In this document: positions 53,469 through 63,757 of the stretch, one piece after another
Numbering within the stretch: position 1 is the stretch's first letter
Layout of the letters: every line of letters starts with the position of its first letter
Assembly (NCBI GenBank): GCA_009768925.2
Contig: VHIT02000018.1
Location: 62,001 to 126,000 of the forward strand
Length of the DNA: 64,000 nucleotides
Reading direction: 5' to 3'
Source of the DNA: Cryptosporidium bovis
Lineage: Eukaryota; Apicomplexa; Conoidasida; Eucoccidiorida; Cryptosporidiidae
Translations under genes and position numbers: made by a program
Notes under the pieces: model-generated
Databases searched by the model: none
What the model was told of the DNA's origin: nothing
The model's input: only the letters and a program-made list of their open reading frames with translations

Positions 53469-56177
53469 CTACTTCTTACTTGTTTGGCCTGTAAAATTTG
53501 AGAGCTTCCTACAAGTTTCGGGAGCAGGTCTCTCACATTGTTCAAGTCCCCAAATCGCATTGGCATACTCCTCTATTGTTCTATCAGTTGAAAACTTTCC
53601 CATTGAAGAGGCAGCTTTAATACAAGTTTTTACCCAAGTAGTTTTGTCTCTATATGATTGATCAACTCTAGACTGAGCCTCACAATAAAGAGGGAAATCA
53701 TGGCAAAGTAGATAGAAGTCACCGATGTGGCCATCTCCATTGTTACATATTCTGTCAACAATGTCACAGAATTCTCCCTGAGCCTTTCCATCACCAAGCA
53801 TAATTCCACCGGTACGTATAAAGTTGAAAACATCATGCAATCTCTGATCAATAGGATAGTTACCACTCCTTGCTCTATTTCTGATATTTTCAACTTCGTG
53901 TTCCAATGCACCGAAGATAAACATCGTGTCATTACCACATTCTTCACGAATCTCAACGTTTGCACCATCAAGAGTGCCTAAAATCAGACCACCATTCATT
54001 ACGAATTTCATGTTGCTCGTTCCGGATGCCTCAGTACCAGCTGTAGATATATGTTGAGATATATCTGATGCCGGAATAATAATTTGTGCATTACTGACGT
54101 TGTAATTCGGCAGGAAAATGCACATTAGGTAATCTTTAGTATCCGGATCGTTGTTTATTATCACGGATAGGTTATTCATCATCTTGATTGCTGTTTTTGC
54201 TACGGCATACCCAGGGGCTGCTTTCCCACCAAAGAAACAACACCTAGGAACAAATTTTTTTCTTTCTTCGTGAGATATGTGTTTAAGTGTCAAATATCTA
54301 TGTATAATATAGAATAGATTCAACAACTGTCTCTTATATTCGTGAATTCTCTTTACTTGAATATCGAAAAGCATACTTGTGTTAACCTTGTATCCTGTAT
54401 TAATTTCAACCCACCTCGCAAGTCTCTCTTTATTGCTTTGTTTAACCTCATCCCATTCTTTTTGAAGATTCTTATCATCAATATTATTTTGAAGGCTTCT
54501 GATCATATCAAAATTAGTTAACCAACTATCTGATCCCAACCAACTCGAAATTAAATGAGATAGTTTAGGATTGGCACAATTTACCCATCTTCTTGGTGTG
54601 ACACCGTTTGTAACGTTGATAAATTTGTCGGTAATACCCTTCTTTCTGTAATATTCAACAAAGTCAGCAAACAAATCCTTTTTCACTATTTCACTGTGAA
54701 TTACAGCTACACCATTAACCTTTCTACAACCAACAACAGCAAGATTTGCCATTCTTATCTTTTTGTCCCAGCCCTCTTCATAAATTGACATCTTCGAAAT
54801 CCAGGGACCATCTCCAAGTACCGATCTAACGTCACACAGGAAACGGTGATTTATCTCATTAATGATCATTAAGTGTCTCGGAAGAAGTTTATTAAACAAA
54901 TTTGAACTCCATTTTTCCAACGCTTCTGGCAAAACCGTGTGGTTTGTGTAGTTAAAGCACTGACTTGTAACATTCCAAGCTAAGTCCCAGTCTAATTCCT
55001 CAACATCAACAAGAATACGCATCATTTCCGCAACAGCAATTGTTGGATGAGTGTCATTAAGTTGACAAGATACCTTATTTGGCAAATCACTCCAGTTTAC
55101 CTTACCCGATTTTTTGAATCTTCTTAATATATCCTGAATGGTTGCACAAACAAAGAAATATTGTTGTTTAAGTCTAAGTTCTTTACCTTGTTCAGTATTA
55201 TCATTAGGATAAAGCACAGAAGTGATATACTCAGCTCTTTGCCTCGCACAAACTGCATCAACATACTTACCTTCATTGAAGGCATTAAAGTCGAATTCTT
55301 TTGATGGAGTTGCTTTCCAAAGCCTTAAGTTAATGCAGTTGTATGTATCAAAACCAGGTATAGGATTGTCATAGGCAACTGCTTGGATAACTTCACCATC
55401 TACCCATCTATATTTCTTTCTCCCATGTTCTTCGAACTCGCGAACCGTACCGTAAAATCTTACTCCATAGGTAACGTCTTGACGCTCTATTTCCCAAGGA
55501 TTGGATTGAACAAGCCAATAATCCGGATGCTCGAACTGACGTCCCTGAACTATCTTTTGTTCAAAGATACCGTATGTATACCTAATGCCATAACCCCAAC
55601 CTGCATAATTCTTCGTTGCAAGAGAATCTAAGAAACATGCTGCAAGTCTTCCTAAACCACCGTTTCCAAGAGCTGCATCATGCTCATTATCATACAAAGC
55701 TTCTAAATTATATCCCAGGTCGAACAATGATTTCCTGTAGTTTTCTTCGATATCCAAATTCACCAGGGCATTTTGCATTGCTCTTCCTAATAGAAATTCG
55801 AGACTCAAATAATAGCAACGTTTACAATCCTTTTCATTGAAGTATTCATTTGTATCGTTAAGGTTTTCAATAAGACGATCTCTAATGCTATAGGCAGTGG
55901 CTCTATACGCGGCATTGTCATCAAAGTTAAACCTTGTACGTGCTAATGTATACTCGACATGATTCACTATTGACCTTTGAATTGACTCAATATCAGTAGG
56001 TAGATAACTTTCCATCAAATGCCACAATTTCTCTCTTCTCTTGTCTGCAGTTGGATCAAAATCATCCAGGTACATTCCTGTCATTCCTCTCGGAACTGCT
56101 CCAGTTAACTTGGAGAAAGAGGCCTTTCTTCTCATTTCGAAGTTATAATTATCACGTGTAAATACACTATCTCCCAT
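53469..56177 (-). CDS. Glycogen phosphorylase
   Basis: This 902-residue protein breaks alpha-1,4-glucan (amylopectin in these parasites) into glucose 1-phosphate. Family landmarks are in order: LEFLLGRAMQNALVNL, DAALGNGGLGRLAACFLDS, GYGIRYTYGIFEQK, NDTHPTIAVAEMMR, FNYTNHTVLPEALEKW, NVTNGVTPRRW, VKRIHEYKRQLLN and the pyridoxal phosphate lysine in TEASGTSNMKFVMNG. The N-terminal 90 residues lack the phosphorylation site pattern of mammalian enzymes, so regulation probably differs. It is a single exon, reading from the first ATG, divergent from eL21 with a 513-base gap. This is the storage polysaccharide enzyme needed for oocyst energy. Confidence 0.95.
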   Translation of the reverse strand: MGDSVFTRDNYNFEMRRKASFSKLTGAVPRGMTGMYLDDFDPTADKRREKLWHLMESYLPTDIESIQRSIVNHVEYTLARTRFNFDDNAAYRATAYSIRDRLIENLNDTNEYFNEKDCKRCYYLSLEFLLGRAMQNALVNLDIEENYRKSLFDLGYNLEALYDNEHDAALGNGGLGRLAACFLDSLATKNYAGWGYGIRYTYGIFEQKIVQGRQFEHPDYWLVQSNPWEIERQDVTYGVRFYGTVREFEEHGRKKYRWVDGEVIQAVAYDNPIPGFDTYNCINLRLWKATPSKEFDFNAFNEGKYVDAVCARQRAEYITSVLYPNDNTEQGKELRLKQQYFFVCATIQDILRRFKKSGKVNWSDLPNKVSCQLNDTHPTIAVAEMMRILVDVEELDWDLAWNVTSQCFNYTNHTVLPEALEKWSSNLFNKLLPRHLMIINEINHRFLCDVRSVLGDGPWISKMSIYEEGWDKKIRMANLAVVGCRKVNGVAVIHSEIVKKDLFADFVEYYRKKGITDKFINVTNGVTPRRWVNCANPKLSHLISSWLGSDSWLTNFDMIRSLQNNIDDKNLQKEWDEVKQSNKERLARWVEINTGYKVNTSMLFDIQVKRIHEYKRQLLNLFYIIHRYLTLKHISHEERKKFVPRCCFFGGKAAPGYAVAKTAIKMMNNLSVIINNDPDTKDYLMCIFLPNYNVSNAQIIIPASDISQHISTAGTEASGTSNMKFVMNGGLILGTLDGANVEIREECGNDTMFIFGALEHEVENIRNRARSGNYPIDQRLHDVFNFIRTGGIMLGDGKAQGEFCDIVDRICNNGDGHIGDFYLLCHDFPLYCEAQSRVDQSYRDKTTWVKTCIKAASSMGKFSTDRTIEEYANAIWGLEQCERPAPETCRKLSNFTGQTSKK

Positions 56178-56690
56178 TTTCAGTTACTTTAGTTAAATTT
56201 TATTAAGGAACTAGTACTAATATTGTTCTTTGTTTTACTAAAGTTGTCTATTATAATTTTTTTTAATAAGCATGTACCCTCTTTTTACTGATTTAAACAT
56301 GCGAATCAGTGCTAATGCCACTAATTCGGGTTATGCTCGGCAATAAGTAAAAAATAACGAAAAATCGGGAAACAAATAATAAATATATCTAATAACCTAT
56401 AAAATGTTTGTTTCACAAATTCTTGTCCGTGATCCTGAACAAAATAAATTGCTAACATGTGTTCTAGGGGTCCAAACGGGCGATCGCATGATCTAATAAT
56501 TGTTGTTCAGTCTTTTGGCGCCATTAATGTACGTACGCTGTAATTATTAATTTATTTATGTCTCCGCGTCTCTAAAAAAAGCGATAAAGCAATAGGAGGT
56601 TATATTTTAATTTTCATCTAGGGGTGTTACAGATAAATTAAAAATTTATTTTAGTGTAAATTTCAGCATTTTCTGAAGAGTTTGTTCAAG
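56178..56690. promoter_or_regulatory. Divergent promoter, glycogen phosphorylase/eL21
   Basis: This 513-base region holds TTTTGGCGCC at 56513-56522, whose surrounding TGGCGCCATTAAT is the reverse of the ATTAATGGCGC seen upstream of the polytopic gene at 52.5 kb. The rest is AT-rich. No gene is seen. Confidence 0.5.
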
Positions 56691-57170
56691 ATGCCTCATT
56701 CATTTGGTAAAAGAGCAAGGACCCGTTCAAAGTTCTCCAAGGGATTCCGCCAAAAGGGTATGCCCATGATATCCCGTTACCTTAAACAGGTCAAAGTTGG
56801 AGATTATGTAGACATTGTTGTTGATGCATCGATTCACAAGGGAATGCCATATCAATTTTATCATGGCCGTACTGGTGTTGTTTATAACATCACTCCAAGA
56901 GCAGTTGGTGTAATTGTAAACAAGATAGTTGGGAATCGTCAGATAGCTAAGAGAATTAATGTAAGGATAGAGCACATTAGACTCAGTCGTTGCAATGAGG
57001 ATTTTCTCAACAGAGTTAGGTCTAACGATGCAGCGAGACACGATGCTCATGTTGCAGGCTTAAAATCACCAGTCACAAAACGTTCACCGGTTTTACCAAG
57101 GGAGGGTGGATTTGTTGACTGTTCAGATATTGAGGTTCTAACTCCTCATACTACAGTTTCAGTTTGTTAG
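56691..57170 (+). CDS. RPL21: 60S ribosomal protein eL21
   Basis: This 159-residue protein is eL21, a core part of the large subunit. It starts MPHSFGKRARTRSKFSKGF, continues with VGDYVDIVVDASIHKGMPYQFYHGRTGVVYN, GVIVNKIVGNRQIAKRINVRIEHI and ends near the usual size. The first in-frame ATG at 56691 is used because upstream codons include only a TTG. The gene is a single exon. Confidence 0.95.
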   Translation: MPHSFGKRARTRSKFSKGFRQKGMPMISRYLKQVKVGDYVDIVVDASIHKGMPYQFYHGRTGVVYNITPRAVGVIVNKIVGNRQIAKRINVRIEHIRLSRCNEDFLNRVRSNDAARHDAHVAGLKSPVTKRSPVLPREGGFVDCSDIEVLTPHTTVSVC

Positions 57171-57446
57171 GTTATAATTTCAAATTATAAACAATAGGAG
57201 ATAAGTGCCTTTTAAGTTTCCTTTTTTCCACTAAGTCGTATTTATTTCGGAACGAAACCCAGCGCTGTCATGTTTATGTAATGTGATTTTTGTGTATCTA
57301 CTTCGTCCTAGAGAACGAACATTCTGAGGAGGTGTACCTTTCGAGGTGATGTTTGGATTGGAAGAGAGCGATATGTGAAAATAACAATTAATTTGTTGCT
57401 AAAAATGAAAACGAAATTTACAGAAATAACGATAAGCATAGAAGCA
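57171..57446. other. Convergent intergenic gap
   Basis: These 276 bases between the eL21 and QSOX 3' ends hold no supported gene. Confidence 0.3.
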
Positions 57447-59438
57447 TTAAATACTAATTTGTTTCTGATCTTCAAGCAAAGGTCCGGTTTCAACGAGATA
57501 AAAGGCAGTCAATGAAAAAATGAAGAATGTGATGATAGGGTATAATACTGGAAAAACATCAAAAACAGACCCAACTTTATTTCCATTAAGATTTTTACTG
57601 GAAGTAATTACATCCATGAAAGGATCTGGATTAGGTGTTGCTCCAATATCACCTGTTAACCCTATATTAGATTCACTTATAGCAACATTGAGATCTGTCT
57701 CGGGTAAAATCCATCCTTCAACCCAATAATACGATTCTAAAAATGCTACAACTGCATCTTTATCAAATAAATCCTTGTCATAATCATCATACTTAAGATT
57801 ATTGTAATTGTCCAGCATTTCATTCGTGACAGTTGCAGGAGTTTTATTTTGTCTGTAACAATCAGGGCATAACCCCTTAGGCGGAAATGAAACATTGATT
57901 CCTACGTAAGAAACTGAAGAAGACCTTGATTGTTTCATATGGTCGTAGCTGCTTTCAGTTGCAGTTCTAAGAGTAACGAGATTGTGAACTCTGAAAAGCC
58001 AAAACACAAGACCTTCAGCTTCATATTCAAGTACAGGAAATTTGTCACCGCCTACAGGGGGAATATATGAGGTTCTGTCACATGTATTATTTTCGATCAT
58101 TGATTGGAAATGCTCCCTGCAAGTTTGACAAACCAAAAAATACTGCACTGTCTCTGCAATTCTAGAAACAACCTGGTTAGGAGTAAGTGTAGGTCCATTG
58201 TAAATAGGGTTCCCTCTTCCTTGTTTCTTAACTCCCTTAAGTAGAGATATAGACCATATATGAAATATAAGCCACAAACCACAAAATAGTGATTTTCTAC
58301 AAACGCGAAGGATTGGCTCGTTGTTATTCATTGATGTACTTATTCCCTCAATTTGAATTGAATCAATATATGTTTGCCATTCGTCCTGAGATAATTTAGA
58401 AAATATACTATTTTCTTGATCAGCAGAAAAATCCTTCAAAAAAATTAAAATCTCTTTGAGTTTTTTCCTAGTCCTGGTACTTGGTATAAGTGCCCAGTTT
58501 GTTTCAACAAATCTGTATAGTGCATGATAACGTCTTTTCTCAAGATAATGAACATCTTCTTTCATAATATTTCCAAAAAATACCCAATTCCTCAAAAGAT
58601 AAAATATTACAGAAACTGAATCAGCAATTACATATGAAGGATTAACCTTCAATGATTCCTCGTTCCATCTACCTTGTTTGTCAACGGCTTCCAAACTATT
58701 CAGAGTGGCTAGTGACGTTGAAACAAGTAATTCTGGCTGAATTGGTTTATATATGTTTTCGAGATTAAAAGCCCTAATTATTGAGCATAGAATAAAGTTA
58801 TCGTGACTTATAATAGACATGGAAATGGATTGCTCAGTATTATGTTTGAAATAAGGGATATCGACAAATTTTGGGGTAAATTTTTCTGGGAATTCTATAA
58901 ACTTCTCATTAACCCTTGTACAATTAATATCTGGAAACTCTGTGTAACTTGTAACTGCATCCTTATTTATTTTATTTCCATTCCCCTCAATAAGTCTCAT
59001 ATTTGGGAGTCCACTAACTCCCCAAAGGGAGCATTCACTGTAACCTTTACCACACTCAAATGCATAGAACTTGACTCCTGTTTGAAGAAGAGACTCTGCT
59101 ACTCTTTTGATAGTGTTTGAAACCATATAGCAATACGCACAGTATGAGGAATAAAAAATAATAACTTTCCGCTCATTCGGTGACGAGGTAACTGCCTCTC
59201 TTAGAGAAGAAACGGAATCTAACTCACTAACAAACAGGGATTTTGCATAAATTCCATCTCTTGTCTCCATCTTAAGTAACTGTGCACCTACAAACCATGT
59301 GCAAATGTACCAGATCAGCAGGAGCATCAGGCCGAAGAAGTACCTGGAATTCAACAAACCTCCAATAGTTCCAACACTAGAGCAAATCGCAGTATTGCTT
59401 CCTCCTTTCTTTCTATCTCTCCAAGAAAAACGGTTCAT
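57447..59438 (-). CDS. Quiescin sulfhydryl oxidase (QSOX) with membrane anchors
   Basis: This 663-residue protein has a hydrophobic segment at about 34-51 (a signal anchor), a thioredoxin-like domain with the redox pair C100-x-x-C103 (SSYCAYCYM), a middle helical part, and an Erv/ALR flavin domain (LWLIFHIWS, VCQTCREHF with the CxxC pair near residue 437, FWLFRVHNLVTLR and LCPDCYRQ). A C-terminal span lies near 630-655. QSOX makes disulfide bonds in secretory proteins using oxygen. The presence of both Trx and Erv domains is characteristic. Such an enzyme suits a parasite rich in cysteine-stabilised surface proteins. Confidence 0.85.
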   Translation of the reverse strand: MNRFSWRDRKKGGSNTAICSSVGTIGGLLNSRYFFGLMLLLIWYICTWFVGAQLLKMETRDGIYAKSLFVSELDSVSSLREAVTSSPNERKVIIFYSSYCAYCYMVSNTIKRVAESLLQTGVKFYAFECGKGYSECSLWGVSGLPNMRLIEGNGNKINKDAVTSYTEFPDINCTRVNEKFIEFPEKFTPKFVDIPYFKHNTEQSISMSIISHDNFILCSIIRAFNLENIYKPIQPELLVSTSLATLNSLEAVDKQGRWNEESLKVNPSYVIADSVSVIFYLLRNWVFFGNIMKEDVHYLEKRRYHALYRFVETNWALIPSTRTRKKLKEILIFLKDFSADQENSIFSKLSQDEWQTYIDSIQIEGISTSMNNNEPILRVCRKSLFCGLWLIFHIWSISLLKGVKKQGRGNPIYNGPTLTPNQVVSRIAETVQYFLVCQTCREHFQSMIENNTCDRTSYIPPVGGDKFPVLEYEAEGLVFWLFRVHNLVTLRTATESSYDHMKQSRSSSVSYVGINVSFPPKGLCPDCYRQNKTPATVTNEMLDNYNNLKYDDYDKDLFDKDAVVAFLESYYWVEGWILPETDLNVAISESNIGLTGDIGATPNPDPFMDVITSSKNLNGNKVGSVFDVFPVLYPIITFFIFSLTAFYLVETGPLLEDQKQISI

Positions 59439-59716
59439 TTTTAACTGGTCAGTTCGAAACTATTTCAGTACTTGCCCTTAAATGCCAAATTGGGCGCTAT
59501 TCTCTAATTCATTGAATTTTGTTCCTGAAAACCACTATGGCGCGTGCTCTTACCCCGAGAATGAATTACACTAATTTAAATTGAAATACGGAAAAAAGGA
59601 AAAAAAAGCGCTTAAACCTTTACCCTAGTTTGCGAACACTCACTCTTGTGACCTGAAAACCACTTAATTGGCCGGAGTTTATGTAAGAAGAGTGTTTTGG
59701 GTTTGTTTAGTCCTTG
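59439..59716. promoter_or_regulatory. Divergent promoter, QSOX/CNOT2
   Basis: This is 278 bases between two 5' ends. It contains TTGGGCGC at 59490-59497 and GGCGCG at 59539-59544. No gene is seen. Confidence 0.4.
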
Positions 59717-61390
59717 ATGGATACCTTGAAAAAAACGAGGGTTGGGTCTTCCTCAAATGACCATGAGAGCCAAAATGGAAGAAACGGACACTCGGGAAGT
59801 AGGTACTTCAGTAAAGGAAGAAGATCACCATCCCAGATAGGGAGTGGAAATATCATTGCTGGTGTGAGTAGCAATAATAACAATATAGGAAACAATGATA
59901 TGGGCAATAACAAGGAAAGTAATAATAATGGCAGCAATAGAAAAAGTGGGACTATTGAAACAGGTGATCTGATGAATTCTACTAGTAATGGTAGCGGAAA
60001 GAATATTGGAAATGGTAAGATTAACGTCAAGATTGGAAACGGAAATAATGGAAATAATAAAAATAATATCGGTAATATCAATGCTAATAATAAAGGTAAT
60101 GGCGTCAGTGTAAGCAGAAATATAAATTCTAATATGAATATAGGTGATAACAGAGGTAGTAACAACAGAATTAGCAGTGGTATTGGCAGTAGTAGCAGTA
60201 GTATCAGCAAAATTAGCGGTGTCAACAATAATAGGAATAGTAACAACGCTAGTATTGGAAGCAAAGGTAATAATGACATTGTCAATGTATGCAACAACAG
60301 AAATAACAGTGACAACAATATAGGTAACAGTGATATAAATAACAATATCAATAATATTTATGGTGATGACATTACCTCTGATAATAAACTGACTCTTGAG
60401 GAGATATTATTTGAAACTACTCCACAAGCTGTCCGTTATAATAGAACAAATTATGGACTTATGGGGATATTAAACGTGATTAGAATGAAGGATTCCGATT
60501 TGAACATCTTAGCATTAGGTACAGACCTAACCACATTGGGTTTGAATTTAAATTCATCAGAATGTTTGTATTTGAATTTTGATTCCCCTTGGAATACAAG
60601 TAAATCGAACCAAACTAATCCAGAATATAATGAATACATTCAAGCATTTGCAAATTCTCCACCTGCAGTTACACAAATGATTGGCTTGAAGTCTAGTTAC
60701 GTCCAAAAATTTTCTCTGGAAACTTTATTCTATATTTTTTACAATATGCCCCAAGATTTACTCCAGGGTTTCGCTTCAGTAGAGCTTTGTAATAGAGGCT
60801 GGTTATACTATCCAAGTTCTTACCTTTGGTACTGCAAGCCTCAAAAAGATGAGAGAAAAGGGGAGTGGCACATTTTTGACGTAAAGAAGTGGAAGAGAAT
60901 TCCAGTTAAAGATGTCCCTAAGGGGGAATTATTAGGCATAGATGACATACGCCCAAGTGTAGAAGAGGGAGTTAGAATACATTCAAAATGGATACAAGAA
61001 CAAAATCATATTTATCAACTTGTTCAACAACAAATGCAACAAACAAGTAGTGGTAATAATGATAACAGTAGCGGTAGCATCAATGATAATGTTGGTGTTA
61101 GTAATATCAATAATAACTGTATAGAAGTGAACAGCGGTATTAATAATAATAATAAGAATGGAGATAATAATGATAGTGTCAATGGTACTCACTTGAAGAT
61201 ATCTGAGAAACAGAAAAATAACGCCAATATAACCAACCATCTGGGGGAAACAACTATTGGGTACAATAGAAACAATAATCCACACAGAATCCCCCACCAA
61301 ACAACAATGAACCAAACGGTTCACAGTATAAATAACAATATTAATCAAAGAACGTCTCAAAGATTAAATACGGATCTTCAAAATAAATAA
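59717..61390 (+). CDS. CNOT2/NOT2 subunit with Asn-rich N-terminus
   Basis: This 557-residue protein starts at ATG 59717; a TTG just upstream is not used. Residues 40-220 and 425-500 are Asn/Ser/Gly-rich, from AAT/AGT-type codon repeats. A NOT2-family segment DLTTLGLNLNSSECLYLNF (compare LGxDLTTLGLNLN in CNOT2) precedes the NOT box at about 320-405: YVQKFSLETLFYIFYNMP, DLLQGFASVELCNRGWLY and HIFDVKKWKR. CNOT2 is a core subunit of the CCR4-NOT deadenylase, which shortens mRNA tails. The Asn-rich parts are fast-evolving low complexity. Strong match in the conserved core. Confidence 0.88.
   Translation: MDTLKKTRVGSSSNDHESQNGRNGHSGSRYFSKGRRSPSQIGSGNIIAGVSSNNNNIGNNDMGNNKESNNNGSNRKSGTIETGDLMNSTSNGSGKNIGNGKINVKIGNGNNGNNKNNIGNINANNKGNGVSVSRNINSNMNIGDNRGSNNRISSGIGSSSSSISKISGVNNNRNSNNASIGSKGNNDIVNVCNNRNNSDNNIGNSDINNNINNIYGDDITSDNKLTLEEILFETTPQAVRYNRTNYGLMGILNVIRMKDSDLNILALGTDLTTLGLNLNSSECLYLNFDSPWNTSKSNQTNPEYNEYIQAFANSPPAVTQMIGLKSSYVQKFSLETLFYIFYNMPQDLLQGFASVELCNRGWLYYPSSYLWYCKPQKDERKGEWHIFDVKKWKRIPVKDVPKGELLGIDDIRPSVEEGVRIHSKWIQEQNHIYQLVQQQMQQTSSGNNDNSSGSINDNVGVSNINNNCIEVNSGINNNNKNGDNNDSVNGTHLKISEKQKNNANITNHLGETTIGYNRNNNPHRIPHQTTMNQTVHSINNNINQRTSQRLNTDLQNK
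59833..60360 (+). repeat. Asn/Ser/Gly trinucleotide-rich low complexity in CNOT2
   Basis: AAT, AAC, AGT, GGT and related codons dominate this part and encode Asn/Ser/Gly-rich sequence. The opposite strand has a long leucine-rich open frame, which is a mirror artefact of the same composition. Confidence 0.7.
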
Positions 61391-61669
61391 ATTCACACAA
61401 TTTTGGCTAATTCCTTTTTTTCTGAGGATTAGTGCTAATTAATTAATAGATCGGCTTTATATTAAACAAGTAGCAACATAACTTTTTAATAATTGAAATT
61501 GTTATTTCCGTATAGTTGTGACAAACATTGTTTCCTTTAGTACAATTTTTTTGAAAACATTTCAAATGCTTTAAAAACCTCACCACTCTTCTACAGTCAA
61601 AAACAAGGTATATATGGGTATTTCTCTTTTTAATGGCTGAATTCAACTCCTTTGTTCTCTATTTGTTAA

Positions 61670-63757
61670 CGCACCTATAGGGGCTTTGTACCATTATGCA
61701 TCAACGAGAAGTATTTAGAGAAAGAACATTACTTGAATTCGTATAATATTGTACAAAGAAGGAATGATGAATGTTATAAATTATTATAGGGAGTATCTAC
61801 TTATTTTGACCCAACTCTATCAATTCTAAGTACAATTTCACTTGCAAATCAATTCATAGAAGTATTATCTTCTGATAGTGGCATATATTCAGTATTAATT
61901 ATCAGATGGTGTTTTATGGTTTTTTATGGAAACACAGTTTATGTTGAGGAATTATATACGGTTTTAGTCGTTACAAACGTTTTCGTAATTTAGCTGCTGA
62001 TTTAAGTACTGTAAACTTTTCTATTGAATTGTTTTCAACAATATTATCAAATCACGGAATTAATATTTCTGATATATCAGTATTATATTCCAGAAATTAT
62101 ACATTAAATGGACTATTTAGATGTAATATTCTTAATAATGGCATAGATGTTGATTTTTTTTTTGCTTTAGGAAAGCAATGGTTAGACTAAAGTCGCTTGC
62201 GTCAGAATTTGCTAGAGTTGTTTGAAAAAGACGATTCCAATATGATAAAGATAGCTGAATCCTTATTGAATTTAATATAACATTGTGGGATATAGTGAAC
62301 AATACTCAAAATCAAGTACGACACCAAATTATTCAAAAAGATTCTGTTGTTTATGTGGAGTTTATAAAGAGTTACTGAACAAGGTTCTTTCTTCTATTTC
62401 CAGGAAGGGATTCTGACGAATTTTTTCCGAGATTTCGCATTTTTAAGGACAATCCTTGGAACTGTAGACAATTTCCAGAACAGTCAATGGAAATCCTTCA
62501 ATATTGGTTTTCTAAAGTGCCTCTAAGTTATTTATGAGCAGAACAAATGCGATACACTATTTTATTGAACTCAGATTAAATATGTTTATAACGAAAACAG
62601 GAATATTAAGGACGCCTCATTTTTCCTGCACAAAGTAATACTAATATCACAATAGGTATTCTCAGACTAGTTTTTCGATCGACTTTAAATTTTTTCGAAC
62701 TTCATGGAACAAATAAGGAGTAATATAACGAATTACTCTAATTTACTACTAATATTAAACTCAATTCCTTATTTATGGTGTAGTTAATTCATCGAAGAAG
62801 TCTACTAGACATGGATTCAAACAATGGTTTCTCACAAGTACAACAAATGAAATCGGATTTCGATTTTTTTAAAGAAACACATTTAATACAAACATTTAAG
62901 GATTAATTATTCTATCAAAATTCATTGTGCAACAAAAATTCGAGATGGTGCCATCTGTTTCTTAGATTATCAGTTCTGCAGATCTGATACCAAGTTCAAG
63001 TGGAACGTCTAATTCGTTTTTATCTTTGAGAGTTAAAAGAAATTCAAACTCAAGATTCGTCAGAATGACTGTTATTTTAAAATAATTCAACAAAACAACT
63101 CAAAGCATCTTTCGTTGATAAGGGAGGAATTCAAAAAGGACTTTGAATTTTGCCTCTGAAATTTTTAATATGTATTTTGAGATGTTCAAGTATTCAAGAA
63201 CAATGGGTTATTTTTATTTGAGCCTTATTCATCTGAATATGTAACATTGCTTGTTTTTACTAAATAAAGCAATCCGGAAAAGAAAATGAGACAACTTTAC
63301 GTACCATTCTCGATAACGGTGGATCAATTTGATTCCATGATAGAAGTCATTACCGCTCCTGGAGTTTATTACCAATCTAAAATCAATTCGGACCTTTTAA
63401 AGGTAATTTCGAGCTAATTTGTGAGCATAGACTCCTGAAATTTTTTTCGGAAGAACTTTTACTTGCTTTTGCAGAAATGAAAGTTTCAATATTGATATTT
63501 TAATAGAGTCTTCTAGATGCCAGAATAGATTCACAAAAAACAGCACTACCATAATGATGCCATAGGGTGCTGCAAAGGGCTTTGATATTTCTGATTAGAG
63601 AGAGCTTTTATTTTTTACAGCGGAATCTGATATAGTCCCAACAAAAGCTTTATACAGTTAAGAATTTTTAATTGAGAGTTTTTGAATTGATCCCAACTAC
63701 ATAAACCTGTTCAATTTATTGCTACCCTCCGAGTATAAGGAAATAAAGGTTAAATAA
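61670..63757 (+). pseudogene. Decayed gene with frameshifts and stops
   Basis: No intact ORF fills this 2.1 kb, but protein-like stretches persist on the plus strand, with stops and shifts. One frame runs 61670-61978 (GFVPLCINEKYLEKE, then a stop at about 61787, then GVSTYFDPTLSILSTISLAN). After a shift near 61955 another frame runs to about 62278 (FSRYKRFRNLAADLSTVNFS, SVLYSRNYTLNGLFR) with a stop near 62188. More pieces are RDSDEFFPRFRIFKDNPW near 62406-62535, RQLYVPFSITVDQFDSMI near 63289, and a final piece NLFNLLLPSEYKEIKVK with TAA at 63755-63757. The pattern fits a gene that lost function. Family unresolved; a faint likeness to M16 (insulinase) peptidases is unproven. Confidence 0.55.

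Noticed and set aside
57308-57493. A 61-codon minus-strand frame beyond the QSOX stop
   Set aside because: It overlaps the QSOX end in another frame and has no motif; treated as chance.
59707-60351. A long minus-strand frame rich in Leu and Pro
   Set aside because: It mirrors the Asn/Ser-rich codon repeats of the CNOT2 gene on the plus strand and has no independent support.
61800-62280. Assigning the decayed gene to M16 peptidases
   Set aside because: The resemblance is to general patterns only, without an HxxEH site or significant segment, so no family name was given.
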